The notes beneath the pieces are model-generated. The model was given only the letters and a program-made list of their open reading frames with translations. It had not been told where the DNA came from and searched no databases. The position numbers and the translations under genes were made by a program. Of a DNA stretch of 64,000 nucleotides, positions 1 through 12,330 are shown one piece after another. The first letter of the stretch is position 1; every line of letters begins with the position of its first letter. The stretch is from assembly GCA_963995505.1 (NCBI GenBank), contig OZ023188.1, positions 18,365,912 through 18,429,911 on the forward strand, written 5' to 3'. This DNA is from Hypericum androsaemum (lineage: Eukaryota; Streptophyta; Magnoliopsida; Malpighiales; Hypericaceae).

Positions 1-438
1 CTCCACTTAAAGGTCGTTTTTAGACATGATATTTACATTACTTTGAAAGTTTTAGCTTGCGATCCATCCAAGCAAAAGGATCAATTGCGAAAATGTAGAT
101 GTTCACATCATATTGGTGGGTCGTCCTCTTCAATAAAAAAGAAACCCTTTTTTTAATCTTTCCCTATTCCATATCCCTCCAAGCTACAGTAATTCGTGTC
201 GGCATGTTATGTATATTTTTGGGTAACATACAATTGCGTTCATGCAGTTTGAAAAAATATACCGACAAAAATAGATTTTGTTATCACTAGACCGACTAGT
301 CCATATTCTTACATAATATAAATTTTACAATGTGATAAAATTTACTGAATAAGTATTTCACTTATTTTGTTTTCAAATAATTAAGTTCAAAAATTCTTAA
401 TTAAATTAGAATAACTCTAACACCACTTAATCTAAGTA
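1..438. other. AT-rich intergenic DNA left of the first retrotransposon
   Basis: No open frame with recognisable protein character is present; the only open frame (63 codons, 99-290) is low-complexity. The stretch is AT-rich and ends at the 5-bp target duplication of the copia element. I see no promoter or RNA gene here. Confidence 0.6.
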
Positions 439-443
439 CTTGT

Positions 444-1072
444 TGTTGGGTTTGAATGCATATTTAATGCATTTAGACCAAGCTGAAAGGCCTAAGTTGA
501 AAAGCCCAAGCTGGAAAGCCTAAGCTGAGGAAGGGATTACCACATCGGAAATCGCAAGGGATTTTTCCCTGTTTATAAGGTGAAGCTCCAAGCTGGTGTA
601 ACATTAAATGTTCCACCTGAAGAGCTGACCGAGGCTGCCTGCGAGGATGGTGCGATCTGAGCACGCGCACGCACCTGCGCTCGCGCACGCGAGTGTGCAT
701 GTGCACATAGCGCAGACGCAGGTCGCAATGGGCGCTTTGTGGCGCACTTGGCACTTCGCACGTGCGCATCGTCTGGAGGAGACTTTAAAGTGCATTCCAT
801 AAGCATTGTTGTCTTCTTCTCTCCCCCCGTTCTTCACTTACAAATAGTCCGTCCGAAAGTTTTGGGTATATAAGAGTTCGCCCGAAAGTTTTGAGATACG
901 TGTGCAACGTTCTTGGAAACGCCCGAACAATCATTGTATCTTGGGGATGATTGTCGTAGCCCGTACCGCACTAAAATATACGGGGCAATCTCGTCTTACA
1001 GAGAAAGTGTCCAACACTTGCCTCGACTGCCGTAGATCCTAATCAAGTACACCGAACCCTCCGACAACAACA
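444..1072 (+). repeat. 5' LTR of copia copy 1 (internally deleted)
   Basis: The LTR runs from TGTTGGG to ACAACA. A TATA-like TATATAAG sits at 867-874. Compared with the 3' LTR, about 390 bp is missing where GGAGGAGACTTTAAAGTG joins (near 775-793), which removes an upstream TATAAATA box still present in the 3' copy. A shorter loss lies around the GCACGC-rich segment at 650-680. Confidence 0.93.
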
Positions 1073-1101
1073 ATCGTAAGACGAGATTCGTGTACTTGAA
1101 G

Positions 1102-4100
1102 ATGGCATCGTCAAGCATCGTAGCGCTGACAACGATACCAGAATTCAAGAGGTGGCAACAGAAGATGACGTTATATCTGACCACGCTCAACCTAGTTCAG
1201 TTTCTGAAAGAGGAAGTACCGAAGATATTTGAAAATGAGATGGATCAACAGAAGATCAATGCTCTCGACGCATGGAGTCACAGCGACTTCCTGTGCCAGA
1301 ACTACGTCCTGAATGGACTAGACGACATGCTCTACAACGTCTACGCGGTAGCCAAGACCGCTAAGGAGCTGTGGAGTTCACTCGAGAAGAAGTACAAAAC
1401 AGAGGATGCCTGGACGAAGAAATTCATCGTCGGACGATTCCTCGACTTCAAGATGGTGGACTCCAAGAAGGTCATCGACCAAGTGCATGAGTTGCAGCTG
1501 ATCCTTCACGAGATCCAAGCCGAAGGGATGTAACTCAGCGAGTTCTTCCAAGTAGCTACGATGATCGAGAAGCTCCCCCCGCTCTAGAAAGACTTCAAGA
1601 GCTATCTCAAGCACAAGAGGAAGGACATGGGCCTAGAAGACCTGATAGTGAGACTTATGATCGAGGAAGACAACCAAAAGTCTGAAGTCAAGCAAGGCAA
1701 GGCCAATTCTGAGACCACCGTGCACCTCGCCAAGGGAAAAGGTGGCAAAAAGAGGAAGAAGTCTGGGGATAAGCAGGAGAAGTAAGAGCCCAAGAAGATC
1801 AAGGGCGACTGCTATAACTGCGGCAAACCCGGCCACATGGCTAACGACTGTCGCCAGCCGAAGAAGGACGACCAAGGAATGGCTAACCTGGCTGAAGACT
1901 TTTCCGAACTGGATCTGTCAGCCGTGGTGCTTGAAGCCAACCTGGTGGACAATCCGAGAGAGTGGTTCGTGGACACAATAGCTACCCGCCACGTCTGCTC
2001 AGACAAGGAGATGTTCTCGAACTATATCCCGATCACCGGCCAAAAGCTGTTCATGGGAAACTCTGCAACGTCCAAGATCATCGGTCTAGGTAAGGTGGTC
2101 TTAAAGCTGACCTCAGGAAAGGAGCTGACCTTCAAGGATGTGCTGCATGTCCCGGACATCCGCAAGAACTTAGTTTCTGACTCACTGTTAAACAAAGCCA
2201 GTCTTAAGCTTGTATTTGAGGCTGATAAGTTTGTACTGACCAAAGTGGGTCAATTCATAGGAAAGGGTTATTTAGAAAAGGGGCTGTTTAAAATGAATAT
2301 AATAACTATACATCGTACCTTTAACAGTGAAAATAAAGTTAACGCTTCTTCTTACTTGGCCGAGTGTTCTAATTTATGGCATGGTAGATTAGGACACGTA
2401 AATTTAAACTCGCTAAGAAAGTTAGTAAGTTTAAATTTATTACCGAATCTAGAGTTCAACCCATCTGATAAATGTGAAGTATGTGTGGAGGCTAAAATGA
2501 CCAAAGCACCTTTCCATTCGGTAGAAAGAAGTACTCCTTTAGAGTTAATTCATACGGACACTTGCGATATGAAACACGTGCAAACTAAAGGTGGGAAGAA
2601 ATACTTCATCACGTTTATCGATGATTGTACGAGATACTGTTACGTATATCTCCTAAAGGGCAAATACGAAGCTCTTGATGCCTTTAAGAGATATAAGAAT
2701 GAGGTTAAAAATCAACTCAGCGTAAAATCAAAATGATTCGAAGTGATCGAGGGGGAGAATACGTAGCTCCGTTTGGTAAACTCTGTCAAGAACATGGCAT
2801 TATTCATCAGACGACTGCTCCATACTCACCTCAATCGAATGGCATAGCTGAATGCAAAAATCGAACTCTTAAGGAGATGATGAATGCTATGTTGATTAGC
2901 TCGGGCTTACTCCAGAACATGTGGGGGGAAGCTGTGCTCTCATCTAACCACATTCTAAATAAGTTACCACACAAGAAAAGTGATAAAATCCCATATGAAC
3001 TATGGAAAAGAAGGAAGCCTTCCTATGGTTATCTTAAAGTGTGGGGGTGCCTAGCAAAAGTAGAAGTACCTAAGCCTAAGCAGATGAGAATAGGACCCAA
3101 GACCATTGATTGCATCTTTATCGGATATGCGCAAAATAGTAGTGCTTATCGATTTTTAGAACATAAATCTAAAAATCCTGAGATAAACGAGGGAATGGTC
3201 ATAAAATCAAGGAACGTAACGTTCTTTGAGAATAGCTTTCCTAATAAGGAAAGAAAGGAAGGAAGTCCAAAGAAAAGGGCTCACGAGATTGCGCAAGGGT
3301 CAAATCAGGAAGATAATGAACCTAGACGTAGTAAACGGACAAAGGTAACTAAATTTTTTGGTCTGGATTATCTAACCTATGCGTTAGAAGATGAACCCAG
3401 GACAATCCAAGAGGTATTGTCCAGTCCAGATGCTCCTCTCTGGAAGGAAGCTATCAATAGTGAGATAGAATCCATTATGCAAAACCACACATGGGAAATC
3501 GTGGATCTCCCACCGGGCTGCAATCCTTTGGGATGCAGGTGGATCCTAAAAAGAAAATACAAAGCTGATGGATCAATCGACAAGTACAAAGCTCGATTGG
3601 TAGCTAAGGAGTTCAAACAGAAGGAGGGACATGATTTCTTTGACACGTATTCACCAGTCATAAGAATCACATCAATTAGAGTGCTCATAGCTGTTGCGGC
3701 ACTCTATAACCTCGAGATCCACCAAATGGATGTAAAAATAACTTTCCTAAATGGAGAACTAGAAGAGGAGATATACATGGAGCAACCTGAAGAGTTTGTG
3801 ACTCCCGGTCAAGAGCATAAAGTGTGTCGGCTAGTCAAGTCACTATACGGGCTAAAACAAGCGCCGAAACAGTGGCACGGAAAATTTGACAGGATAATGC
3901 TGTCGAATGGATTTAAGATCAATGAGTGCGATAAATGTGTTTACATTAAGGGCACACCTGAAGCTTACGTAATTGTATGTCTCTACGTAGATGACTTACT
4001 AATTATGGGAAGCAATAAAGAGGTTATTGTGAAAACTAAGAACATGTTAAAGGACCACTTTGACATGAAAGATATGGGTCTGGCAGACGTCATACTAGGA

Positions 4101-4898
4101 ATAAAAATCTCTAGGAAAGTTGACAAAATTATCTTGACACAATCCTACTACGTGGAAAGCGTGCTCAAGAAATTTGAAGCCTTTGACAAACCTCCGGTTA
4201 AGAGTCCAGTAGATTTGAATCTACACTTAGCCAAGAATCGAGGGGACCCAGTATCTCAACTGAGGTATGCACAAATTATCGGGAGCTTGATGTATTTAAC
4301 AAACTGCACACGTCCCGATATTACGTACTCAGTTAGTAAGCTTAGTAGATTCACAAGTAATCCAGGGAAGGATCACTGGCTAGCTGTGGAAAGAGTTTTA
4401 TGGTATTTAAAATATACCATAAACTATGGCATACATTATGCTAAATATCCAGCTGTATTAGAAGGATACAGTGACGCAAACTGGATATCAGACACTAAGG
4501 ACTCCAAATCCACGAGTGGATACGTATTCACCATAGGAGGAGGAGTTGTGTCTTGAAAGTCCTCTAAACAAACATGCATAGCTCGATCTACCATGGAGTC
4601 AGAGTTTATAGCACTAGACAAAGTTGGGGAAGAAGCTGAATGGCTCAGAAACTTCCTAGAGGATATTCCATGCTGGAGTAAACCGGTGCCTCTCGTATTG
4701 ATACATTGTGATAGCATTTCTGCAATCGGGAGAGCACAAAGTACAATATACAATAGAAAGTCTCGACATATCCGTCAGAGACACAATACCGTTAGACAGT
4801 TGATCTCTAGTAGGGTGATCACCATTAATTACGTAAAGTCCAAGGACAACTTAGCTGATCCTTTTATGAAAGAAATCAATAGAGATCAAATGTATTAA
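1102..4898 (+). pseudogene. gag-pol polyprotein of copia copy 1, broken
   Basis: Remnant of one polyprotein frame. Gag begins at ATG 1102 and is broken by stops near 1531, 1586 and 1783, all sense codons in the sister copy. A CCHC zinc knuckle (CYNCGKPGH) lies around 1809-1852. The aspartic protease motif reads DTI near 1975 where the sister has DTG, so the catalytic glycine is lost. Integrase keeps its HHCC region and D, D, E residues. A 1-nt deletion near 2722 shifts the frame within integrase. Reverse transcriptase keeps YVDD near 3990. A TGA at 4554 replaces a tryptophan codon before RNase H, whose last codons are also damaged by a short deletion. It cannot encode a functional polyprotein. 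Confidence 0.93.
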
Positions 4899-5445
4899 AA
4901 TCCACACACTAAAGAACGTCCATAGTGGTAACTCAACCATGATGAGTGGAGATCCCAAAACTTGGTTCAATGAGACAACTAAGTTATAGAGGGTTCAGTT
5001 AATCACCTGGAACCTATCTCATTCTCAGAAGCTGCCCAGGTGTTAACCTGCAAAGGTGTGATAAGGTTAAGCATTACGCTTCTAATGATTCCTATACCTT
5101 GATAAAGGTGGAGTATGGCAGGATACTCCTGATAGGAGATCACCTATGTAAGTGTGAAGTGAGGCCACTTCAAATAGAAAAAATACTTATGAATCCAAGA
5201 TACGGTCCATGGCCGAAACGGACACAACGTGAGAACCCAAATATACTAGGGTTATTATTGTGTAAATATTATTGTCTTGGTTTACGCCAAAAGCTGACGG
5301 TTCAAGACTTCACGTTCACCGAGCAGCGAGTAAATCCGATAACATATTACTAAAGAAGGTTCAAAGCCACAAGCTACCTGTCTCGATGCAATAATAATAC
5401 GTCAGAACTTTCGATTAGAGTCTGCATGCATTAATCATCATTCAT

Positions 5446-5454
5446 GTGGGGGAT
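5446..5454 (+). other. polypurine tract of copia copy 1
   Basis: GTGGGGGAT lies directly before the TGTTGG start of the 3' LTR, the expected plus-strand primer position. The same string precedes the 3' LTR of the second copy at 34706-34714. Confidence 0.8.
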
Positions 5455-6484
5455 TGTTGGGTTTGAATGCATATTTAATACATTTGGACTAAGCTGAAAA
5501 GCCCAAGCTCGAAAGCCCAAGCTGAGGAATAGATTACCACATCGAAAATCGCAAGGGATTTTTCTCTGTTTATAAGGTGAAGCTCAAAGCTGGTGTAACA
5601 TTAAATATTCTACCTGAAGAGCTGACCGAGGCTGCCTGCGAGGATGGTGCGAAGCACCATCCGAGCATGAGCACGCGCACGTGCCCGCGTTCATGCATGC
5701 GCGTGTGCGTATGCGCATGGCGCATTGGACGCAGGTCACAATGGGCACTTTGTGGCGCACTTGGCACTTCGCATGTGTGCATCGTCGCGAGGAGCTGGAG
5801 GAGCTTTAAGTATTTTTCCCGAGTCCGGAGAGAGCTGCGTAGCTACCGAAGTGACGAGGGGCTGCGAGCGCCTTCCAGGATGGCCACCGAAGAGGCACGA
5901 AGGGCTGGAACGTACTGGAGACTTCCAGACGGCCGAAGAATTGCGAGTTCCCTCGTGAAGGAGTGCCAGCAAAGTCTGGACGCACCTGGAAGGATCCAGA
6001 ATGCCACCGAAGGGCCACGAGCGCAGCCAGCCTGTCTGCCTAGCGAAGGGACATCTCCGAAGGGCCACGAGCGATCTGGCTGCCTGCCTGAGTTACATCT
6101 CTTCGGAAGTGCCTCGTGCCCCTTCGGAGTGCCTGCCTGCCACTCTTCCAGCGCCTATAAATAGGCCTCTCCCCCTCATTTGCACACCATCCCAGCAGCA
6201 AGTGCATTCTATAAGCATTGTTGTCTTCTTCTCTCCCCCCGTTCTTCACTTACAAATAGCCCGTCCGAAAGTTCTGGGTATATAAGGGTTCGCCCGAAAG
6301 TTTCGAGATACGTGTGCAACGTTCTTGGAAACGCCCGAACAGTCGTTGTATCTTGGGGACGATTGCCGTAGCCCGTACTGCACTGAAATATACGGGGCAA
6401 TCTCGTCTTACGGAGAAAGTGTCCAACACTTGTCTCGACTGCCGTAGATCCTAATCAAGTACACCGAACCCTCCGACAACAACA
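5455..6484 (+). repeat. 3' LTR of copia copy 1
   Basis: This is the longer 1030-bp LTR copy and keeps two TATA-like boxes, TATAAATA near 6155 and TATATAAG near 6278. It contains an alternating GC/CA-rich stretch around 5668-5725. Open frames of up to 195 codons cross it, but they run through non-coding LTR and have no recognisable domain. Confidence 0.93.
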
Positions 6485-6489
6485 CTTGT

Positions 6490-8055
6490 TACCGAAAAAA
6501 ATAGATAGTTACAATTTTATTGGCGGGATGACACCGGCCCTTGGGACCTAGTTGTACGTTTTTTTCAATTTTGGGATAAAGTGGAATTAGATGTTATTGA
6601 CAGCTATTTCGTCAAATTACAGACTCGATTATATTTTATTAAACATTTTATTGGTTTGTTGTCGTTGAAAAAAATTATAACAGAAGAAAAATTACATGTA
6701 TATATAGCGTGTTTTCTGTGCACTAACTAACCACTACGATATATAGCATGATAATGACCTTTTTTGCGTCGCACGCTTGATTTTAGTAACGAAATTGACC
6801 TTAAACAGCTATAGTTGACCAATAATTAATAGTAATAATTAATGTATGTTGAGAATGAGTGAGATATATTTTTTGAAAGAACTTTGTTACATTTCAAACA
6901 TTCTACATGTTCGATCTAGATTATGTATAAACAAAAAAGTTAAAGTCTTCATATATAACCCAAAAGACAAGCATTTAAAAAATTTATTGTAATTTGGGTG
7001 ATTAATAAAATTTTAGCATTACAAAAAATCCAAAAGACAAACTCTTAATTACACAATGGATTAATCCTTAACTTTTTTGATTTATATTACTTGTTATTCA
7101 ATCTACTAGATCGACTAATTTATATTCAAGTTGGATATGATGTTATGATAAACTTCCCAGACAAATATTTATTTCTTCAGCAATCACAGACGTTTCTTTT
7201 AACGCATTAACACGTTCTCGTTCTATAATCTAATTAAGATATAACAAAGCAAAATTGATGACGTCTCAAATTATTAGTTAACCTCGTCGAGTGTCTATCG
7301 TTGTATATTATCACCAACCAACATGTTTTCATGACGTTAATTGATTCTACGCTACAAATGGCAAAAAATCGTGTTAATTAAGCAAGCACGAGGCCATTTA
7401 GTCAAGCTGATTAAGTGGAATACACTCACCGCACAATAGAGACAATGTTATTTTTTTCAAATATTTGATATTGAGGGTGGAGTATTACCCACTCTTATTT
7501 TATGAGTAATTCTTCAAATGATATCTTATTCTATTTATTTGGCAAAACTTAAACCATGATTTCACCAAGAGAATTAAATCTCTTATTACTTTAATCTTAT
7601 ATTCATAGAGACAAGAATATTTGTGATTTGGATATCGGTGCTACGTGATGCAACCGTCACCGGAATCGGGTCTTTTCTCGAAATAGTAGAATAGAATCTC
7701 ATAAAAGTAAGGATTAAGAAAAATCACGATTAAGGAACTTCCTTTTCAGCAGGGGGCGTCGAGATGTCTCCTAACTAATTAAGAGCTTTGTGGCCATAAT
7801 CATTAAGTGCTTCTGTTAAAGATACGGCAGCTCGAGGTTACTAATCGATCACCTTCAAAAAAGAAAAAAAAGAGGTTATTAATCGATAAACGGAATGGGC
7901 TGGAATTCGGAGATCATATACGAGCCTGGTTTAGATGTTCAATGTGCCAATAAACCTAAATACAGAAATGTTTAATATTTTTTTAGAAAATTTTGTAACT
8001 TTTTCTCAAATCTCATCGCTTTAAAATTTAGTCAATTTAGTGGTGTCTGAATATC

Positions 8056-8125
<70 letters not shown>

Positions 8126-8926
8126 TTCATATAATTGTTGGATTTTGACAAGCCCCACGCACCAAAGAAAGAATTAAATATACTTTTAATAATAAATTTT
8201 ACTTTTAAAAAGCAATTGTTGGATTCTTGGAGAACGGGACATGATTACTGCGTGGAAAGACTATTCAAAATACCTAAATTTACGAATTTCAATTTTTTTT
8301 ATACCAAGTAATATTCGGCAATCAACTGAACCGACTAACCGAATCAAATTTAATAAGACTTTTAAAATGTGTCAAAAATCATTCGACAGAAATGGAATAT
8401 TGTTATGTTCCCAAAACTCTAACTTAAAATTTCTTTCTTAAATAATTGTCTCACCAATTAATCTAAGCATTTCGTTACCTATGTAAATTATACATTCACC
8501 AAATGTACATACCTTCTGAAAAGTAATTCTCCATGAGATGATGCTCTTGGATCTTGAAACAACCGGCAAAACTCGAAGGTAGTACGTGGACGTTGATTGC
8601 GTAATGAGCAAATAGTAATACAACGAACTCTACGTAGAAAATAGCAACTCCTTTACACTAAAAAGCTGATGGAATGTCATTTTAGGGTTAGATAGATGGA
8701 GACATGGGTCCCCCCGACATGAGACCCCACCGAGGAGTTTAGCTTCAAATTGTCTGATTTCTCACGTTCCTTTTATATATGGGATATTGTCTGCCTCTAA
8801 ATTTTCCTGCGTAGCCATTAAACCAAGCTCGATCGAGCTCCTGCAACTAGAAAAGAAAACAAAAGGAGAGCCATTTAGGGTTTTCTCCTAAAGAGGGTAT
8901 ATCACTAGTGTAATATAAAACAACAT
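6490..8926. other. gene-free spacer and promoter region of the MYB gene
   Basis: AT-rich DNA with no credible coding frame. It includes a long (AT)n tract at 8060-8123. The last 200 bp are probably the MYB core promoter and 5' leader: a TATA-like TATATATG lies near 8774, about 150 bp before the start codon. Confidence 0.6.
8060..8123. repeat. (AT)n microsatellite
   Basis: About 32 uninterrupted AT units. It lies about 0.8 kb upstream of the MYB start codon. Such tracts are length-variable between individuals. Confidence 0.97.
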
Positions 8927-10954
8927 ATGGGTCACCATTCTTGTTGCAACCAACAGAAAGTTAAGAGAGGCCTTTGGTCTCCTGAGGAAGATGAGAAGCT
9001 CATTCGATACATCACCACCAATGGCTATGGATGTTGGAGTGAAGTTCCTGAGAAAGCTGGTCGTTACATGTTCCTTCTTCTTACTTGAATTATTCGTATT
9101 CAGACTCGAACATTTTGAGCCTTATTTATAATAGTTACTCTTTAATGGTATCTTGTTCATTCACAATGCTTTAACCCGAATCTTATAAAAAGAATCTAAA
9201 TTTCTTGCCATTTGAATCTAACTCTTTTTCGACAAAGAATAAGTAGATTAGTCTTTCTGAACTTTAAATACGTGGTTGGCTATATTTTAGTTCTAACAAT
9301 AATGCATTTTATTAGGTCTACAAAGATGTGGCAAGAGTTGTCGTTTGAGATGGATAAATTATTTAAGGCCTGACATTAGAAGAGGGAGGTTCACTCCGGA
9401 AGAAGAGAAGTTGATTATCAGTCTTCATGGTGTTGTTGGAAACAGGTAATGCTTGATCGCCATTATATGTTCTTTTATTTCCGTTGAGCTCCAATGTCCA
9501 TTATATATAGTAGCTTAAACATAATTCTTTTAACAAAATGATGTAATGTATTGTATGTTTTTACGAAGTGAGAGATTCACTGGATGTGTTTAAATGCGTG
9601 TATTGTAAGTTTGTGTACTTCAAGTTTGTCACATTTTCTAGGCGATAAAAAACCTAGAAAATTGCATGGAAAGGGCCTGTTAAGAAAAGTGGAGGTCGAT
9701 TTTCGTTGAAGAAACTTAGTAACTTCAAAACTAAGATTAACCTTTTAATTAACCCTAAGCAACCTCACTAGCTAGATAGCTAACACCAACCTACATGTAA
9801 TCTATATCAGGAGCTGTTAACATGGCAACGTCGAGGTCGCAGCATACACACAAACACACGTGTGTATATACAATAAAATCTACCACTATAAATTTTATTA
9901 ACTTAGAAATTAATCGATGATATCAATAAATTATCACAACTGAACTTTTAATTCAGATTTGTTAGTTTTGAGTTGAATATTAATATTATGAAATCATATC
10001 AATATATATTGATGATCCATGTTGCACGATCCTAATAAATGGCATACAATACAAGCTTAATCCTAAAAAAGAATCTCATTTCTCACCACCTTAAAATTTT
10101 GTGTTGAATTTGTATCTCGACTTCAATATATTACAGTTATCTACATTGTATTTGTTCGCTTTCTTTCAACGAAGACGATCAGCTTCACAATGGGTCATTT
10201 ACAGATTGTCATTAATCGATTTGTTGTATGCAACCTTCCCTTGTGCATGTACCAAAGTATCTAAACCTTGAATTTTTTTAGGTGGGCTCACATTGCAAGC
10301 CACTTACCCGGAAGAACAGACAACGAGATAAAAAATTATTGGAATTCGTGGATTAAGAAGAAGATCAGGAAGCCTACTTCAACAACTACTCCATCCACAA
10401 CCACCACTAACAATTCAACTAGCAACACTGACCATTCACCATCAAACCAACTAGAATTTACCCATCCTCGTGATCTAACAATCACAAGGCCTCAAATACT
10501 CAACCAAGACACCAATTTCTCCTACCCTCCTCCCTTATTTATGTTCGACACAGCTCCATCCATGGAGGGACTGAACCCTGATGTTACTTGGAACCCGAGC
10601 CACCACGAAGCTCACCACCATCATTACCAAGTGTTTGCACCACCATTTGCTACAATTGGGATGGATGCTAGTGCCAATTACCTGCCACCATTAATGGAGA
10701 ACATGGAGACCATGGTTTCCATTGACCATCAGATGCAATCTTGTGGTATGGATGAAGTAGGGGACATCACAATGGAGTGCCTCCAGAGATCACATGATTT
10801 GCATGATTGGGTTGAAACCCAACAATGTCCAAGCTTCCTGTTTTGGGAAAATGTTGAAGTTCCAGTTGGAGAAGAAGATCATCATCAAATTGCACCAGCT
10901 TCATCCAGTGTGGGAGCTACCAGTGTTCTATCTTCTTTCCCTTCTTCCCTATGA
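8927..10954 (+). CDS. MYB103: R2R3-MYB transcription factor, MYB103-like
   Basis: Three exons, 8927-9059, 9316-9445 and 10282-10954, with GT-AG introns in the usual R2R3-MYB positions; product 311 aa. The N-terminus [17 protein letters not shown] opens R2 (about residues 13-63, regularly spaced Trp). R3 (about 66-116) starts with Phe in place of the first Trp, as is normal, and ends with [20 protein letters not shown]. The tail is Thr/Ser/His-rich, carries acidic patches and ends LSSFPSSL. Domain and tail resemble Arabidopsis MYB103, recalled from family knowledge, which acts in secondary-wall formation and syringyl lignin in xylem fibres. It should be a nuclear DNA-binding activator. The ATG is chosen because it begins the conserved motif. 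MYB26-like paralogues are the alternative, but the R2/R3 residues fit MYB103 better. Confidence 0.93.
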
Positions 10955-11462
10955 AATTATTTATTTACTTTATTCCTGACAAAACCCTACACATCCTAAG
11001 CTAATTAACTTCTTGAATTCTTTTGAAGAGAGTTTGTTGATTTCCTGATGTCCCCTTGGAAGATTGGTTCTCTAAGGAGTGGAAAAATGGAAGAATAATG
11101 GCAATGTGATTTTCTTTTTCGGGGTTTTCCTTTTGTGGTTGAGCCTTCTCCACCGGATTTGCTTGATGTAATTTAAGCGAACGAATTATATGGATTATAT
11201 AGTTCCTTCTTTATTTTTTTGGGGTTTTGTTTCTTATTTTTAGTTTATGATTTTCAGAATCAAATCAAGTATTATCGGATGATATTATGAATAAAAATTT
11301 TAATTAATTTTTTCTTAAAGTATACAAGTTCTTTTTACCATGAGTTTGTTTTGTATCAATACGTAGTGAAAAGAAAATGAAATTCATTTTCCAATTCAGT
11401 AATGGAAACTCTTAGGCTTAACCTATTTTCAGAAGTAATATAAATTTTTACCTTTTAAAAAA
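10955..11462. other. 3' flank of the MYB gene
   Basis: Probable 3' UTR followed by AT-rich DNA. No coding frame. It ends at the TTAAAAAA target duplication of the next element. Confidence 0.5.
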
Positions 11463-12322
11463 GGGAAAAGTTCACTTAAATACCCTGTGGTATCGCAAAA
11501 AATTAAGTCAATACCATGTGGTTTAAAACGTATCAATTGAATCAAACTTATTCCAATTAATATCAATTAGAGGCCTGGGAACCTCTCCGTCTTGCCCGAA
11601 CTTTGCCCGGCTACCCAGATCCGCCACATCAGAATTTAATGCTGACGTGGCCCCTCTTCCCTAATTCTCTATCCCCTTTCATCCTCAACTTCTTTCCACT
11701 CATCTCCTTCCTCCCTGTATCTCAAGCAAAATTTTAGAAGCTATGAAGGTCACGAACCCAGAAAATTTCAAGCAAAAGGGGAGCTAAACACAGGAACTGA
11801 ACCCAGAAGCTTTTCAACTCAGAAGGCAAACACATGAACATGATGAACCTAGAAGCTTTCAACCCAAATCTTCAAAGTCGTGAACTGGAAAAAATAGACT
11901 TAATTAGAACCCTAATTTTCCTCCCGAAAACTCAGCTTCACTCTCTTGTCTCTGGAAATCAACACAAGCAACCACAGTTATGGAAATCGATGAAGGGGTT
12001 TCCAAGAAAGGTTTGGAGAAATCTCACCGTCGAGGGAAGTTCGTTGAAGACGGCCTAGGAGCTCGACCCAGGAACAACGACGGGGTAAGTTCTTCGCAAA
12101 GTTTCCAAAAATCGAAGTGGACGAGCTCCCAAAAATTAGTGCCGGTAAGTTCCTCGCCGGTGAGTCGGAGGTCGAGGACGGCGATCAGGGAGGGTCCGGG
12201 CAGCTACCCGAGCCTCTAATTGATGTTAATTAAAATAAGTTTGACTCAATTGATATATTTTAAACTACAGGGTACTGATTTGATTTTTACGATACTACAA
12301 GGTACTTAAGTAGACTTTTCCC
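11463..12322. mobile_element. Long-TIR non-autonomous DNA transposon A (Mutator-like)
   Basis: The ends are GGGAAAAGTTCACTTAAATA and its imperfect inverted copy closing in CTTTTCCC. The inverted arms are roughly 130-150 bp and each carries a doubled motif around TACCCTGTGGT. Flanks are TTAAAAAA on both sides (11455-11462 and 12323-12330). The core contains short open frames (11834-12219) with no recognisable domain and no transposase. The same termini occur at 42378-43543 and 51981-53126. The Mutator-like assignment rests on the 9-bp duplication of the copy at 42378 and is an inference. Confidence 0.82.
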
Positions 12323-12330
12323 TTAAAAAA

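Larger units (their letters stand above)
444..6484 (+). mobile_element. Ty1/copia LTR retrotransposon, copy 1 (decayed)
   Basis: A full-length but dead element. It starts TGTTGG and ends CAACAACA, and is flanked by a perfect 5-bp target duplication CTTGT (439-443 and 6485-6489). Internal order is gag, protease, integrase, reverse transcriptase, RNase H, which is the copia arrangement. A purine-rich tract (5446-5454) abuts the 3' LTR. No TGG-type tRNA primer site follows the 5' LTR. The two LTRs differ at many sites and in length (629 versus 1030 bp), so insertion is old. It belongs to the same family as the element at 29495-35561: the internal regions are nearly colinear and the LTRs share their 3' two thirds but differ at the U3 start. 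Confidence 0.95.

Noticed and set aside
1073..1090. tRNA-iMet primer site after the 5' LTR
   Set aside because: The usual TGG-starting sequence is absent in both copia copies. The position is occupied by the complementary segments described in the findings.
5577..6164. 195-codon forward frame in the 3' LTR of copia copy 1
   Set aside because: It runs through LTR DNA that is also non-coding in the other three LTRs. There is no domain, and the frame is broken by indels in the sister copies.
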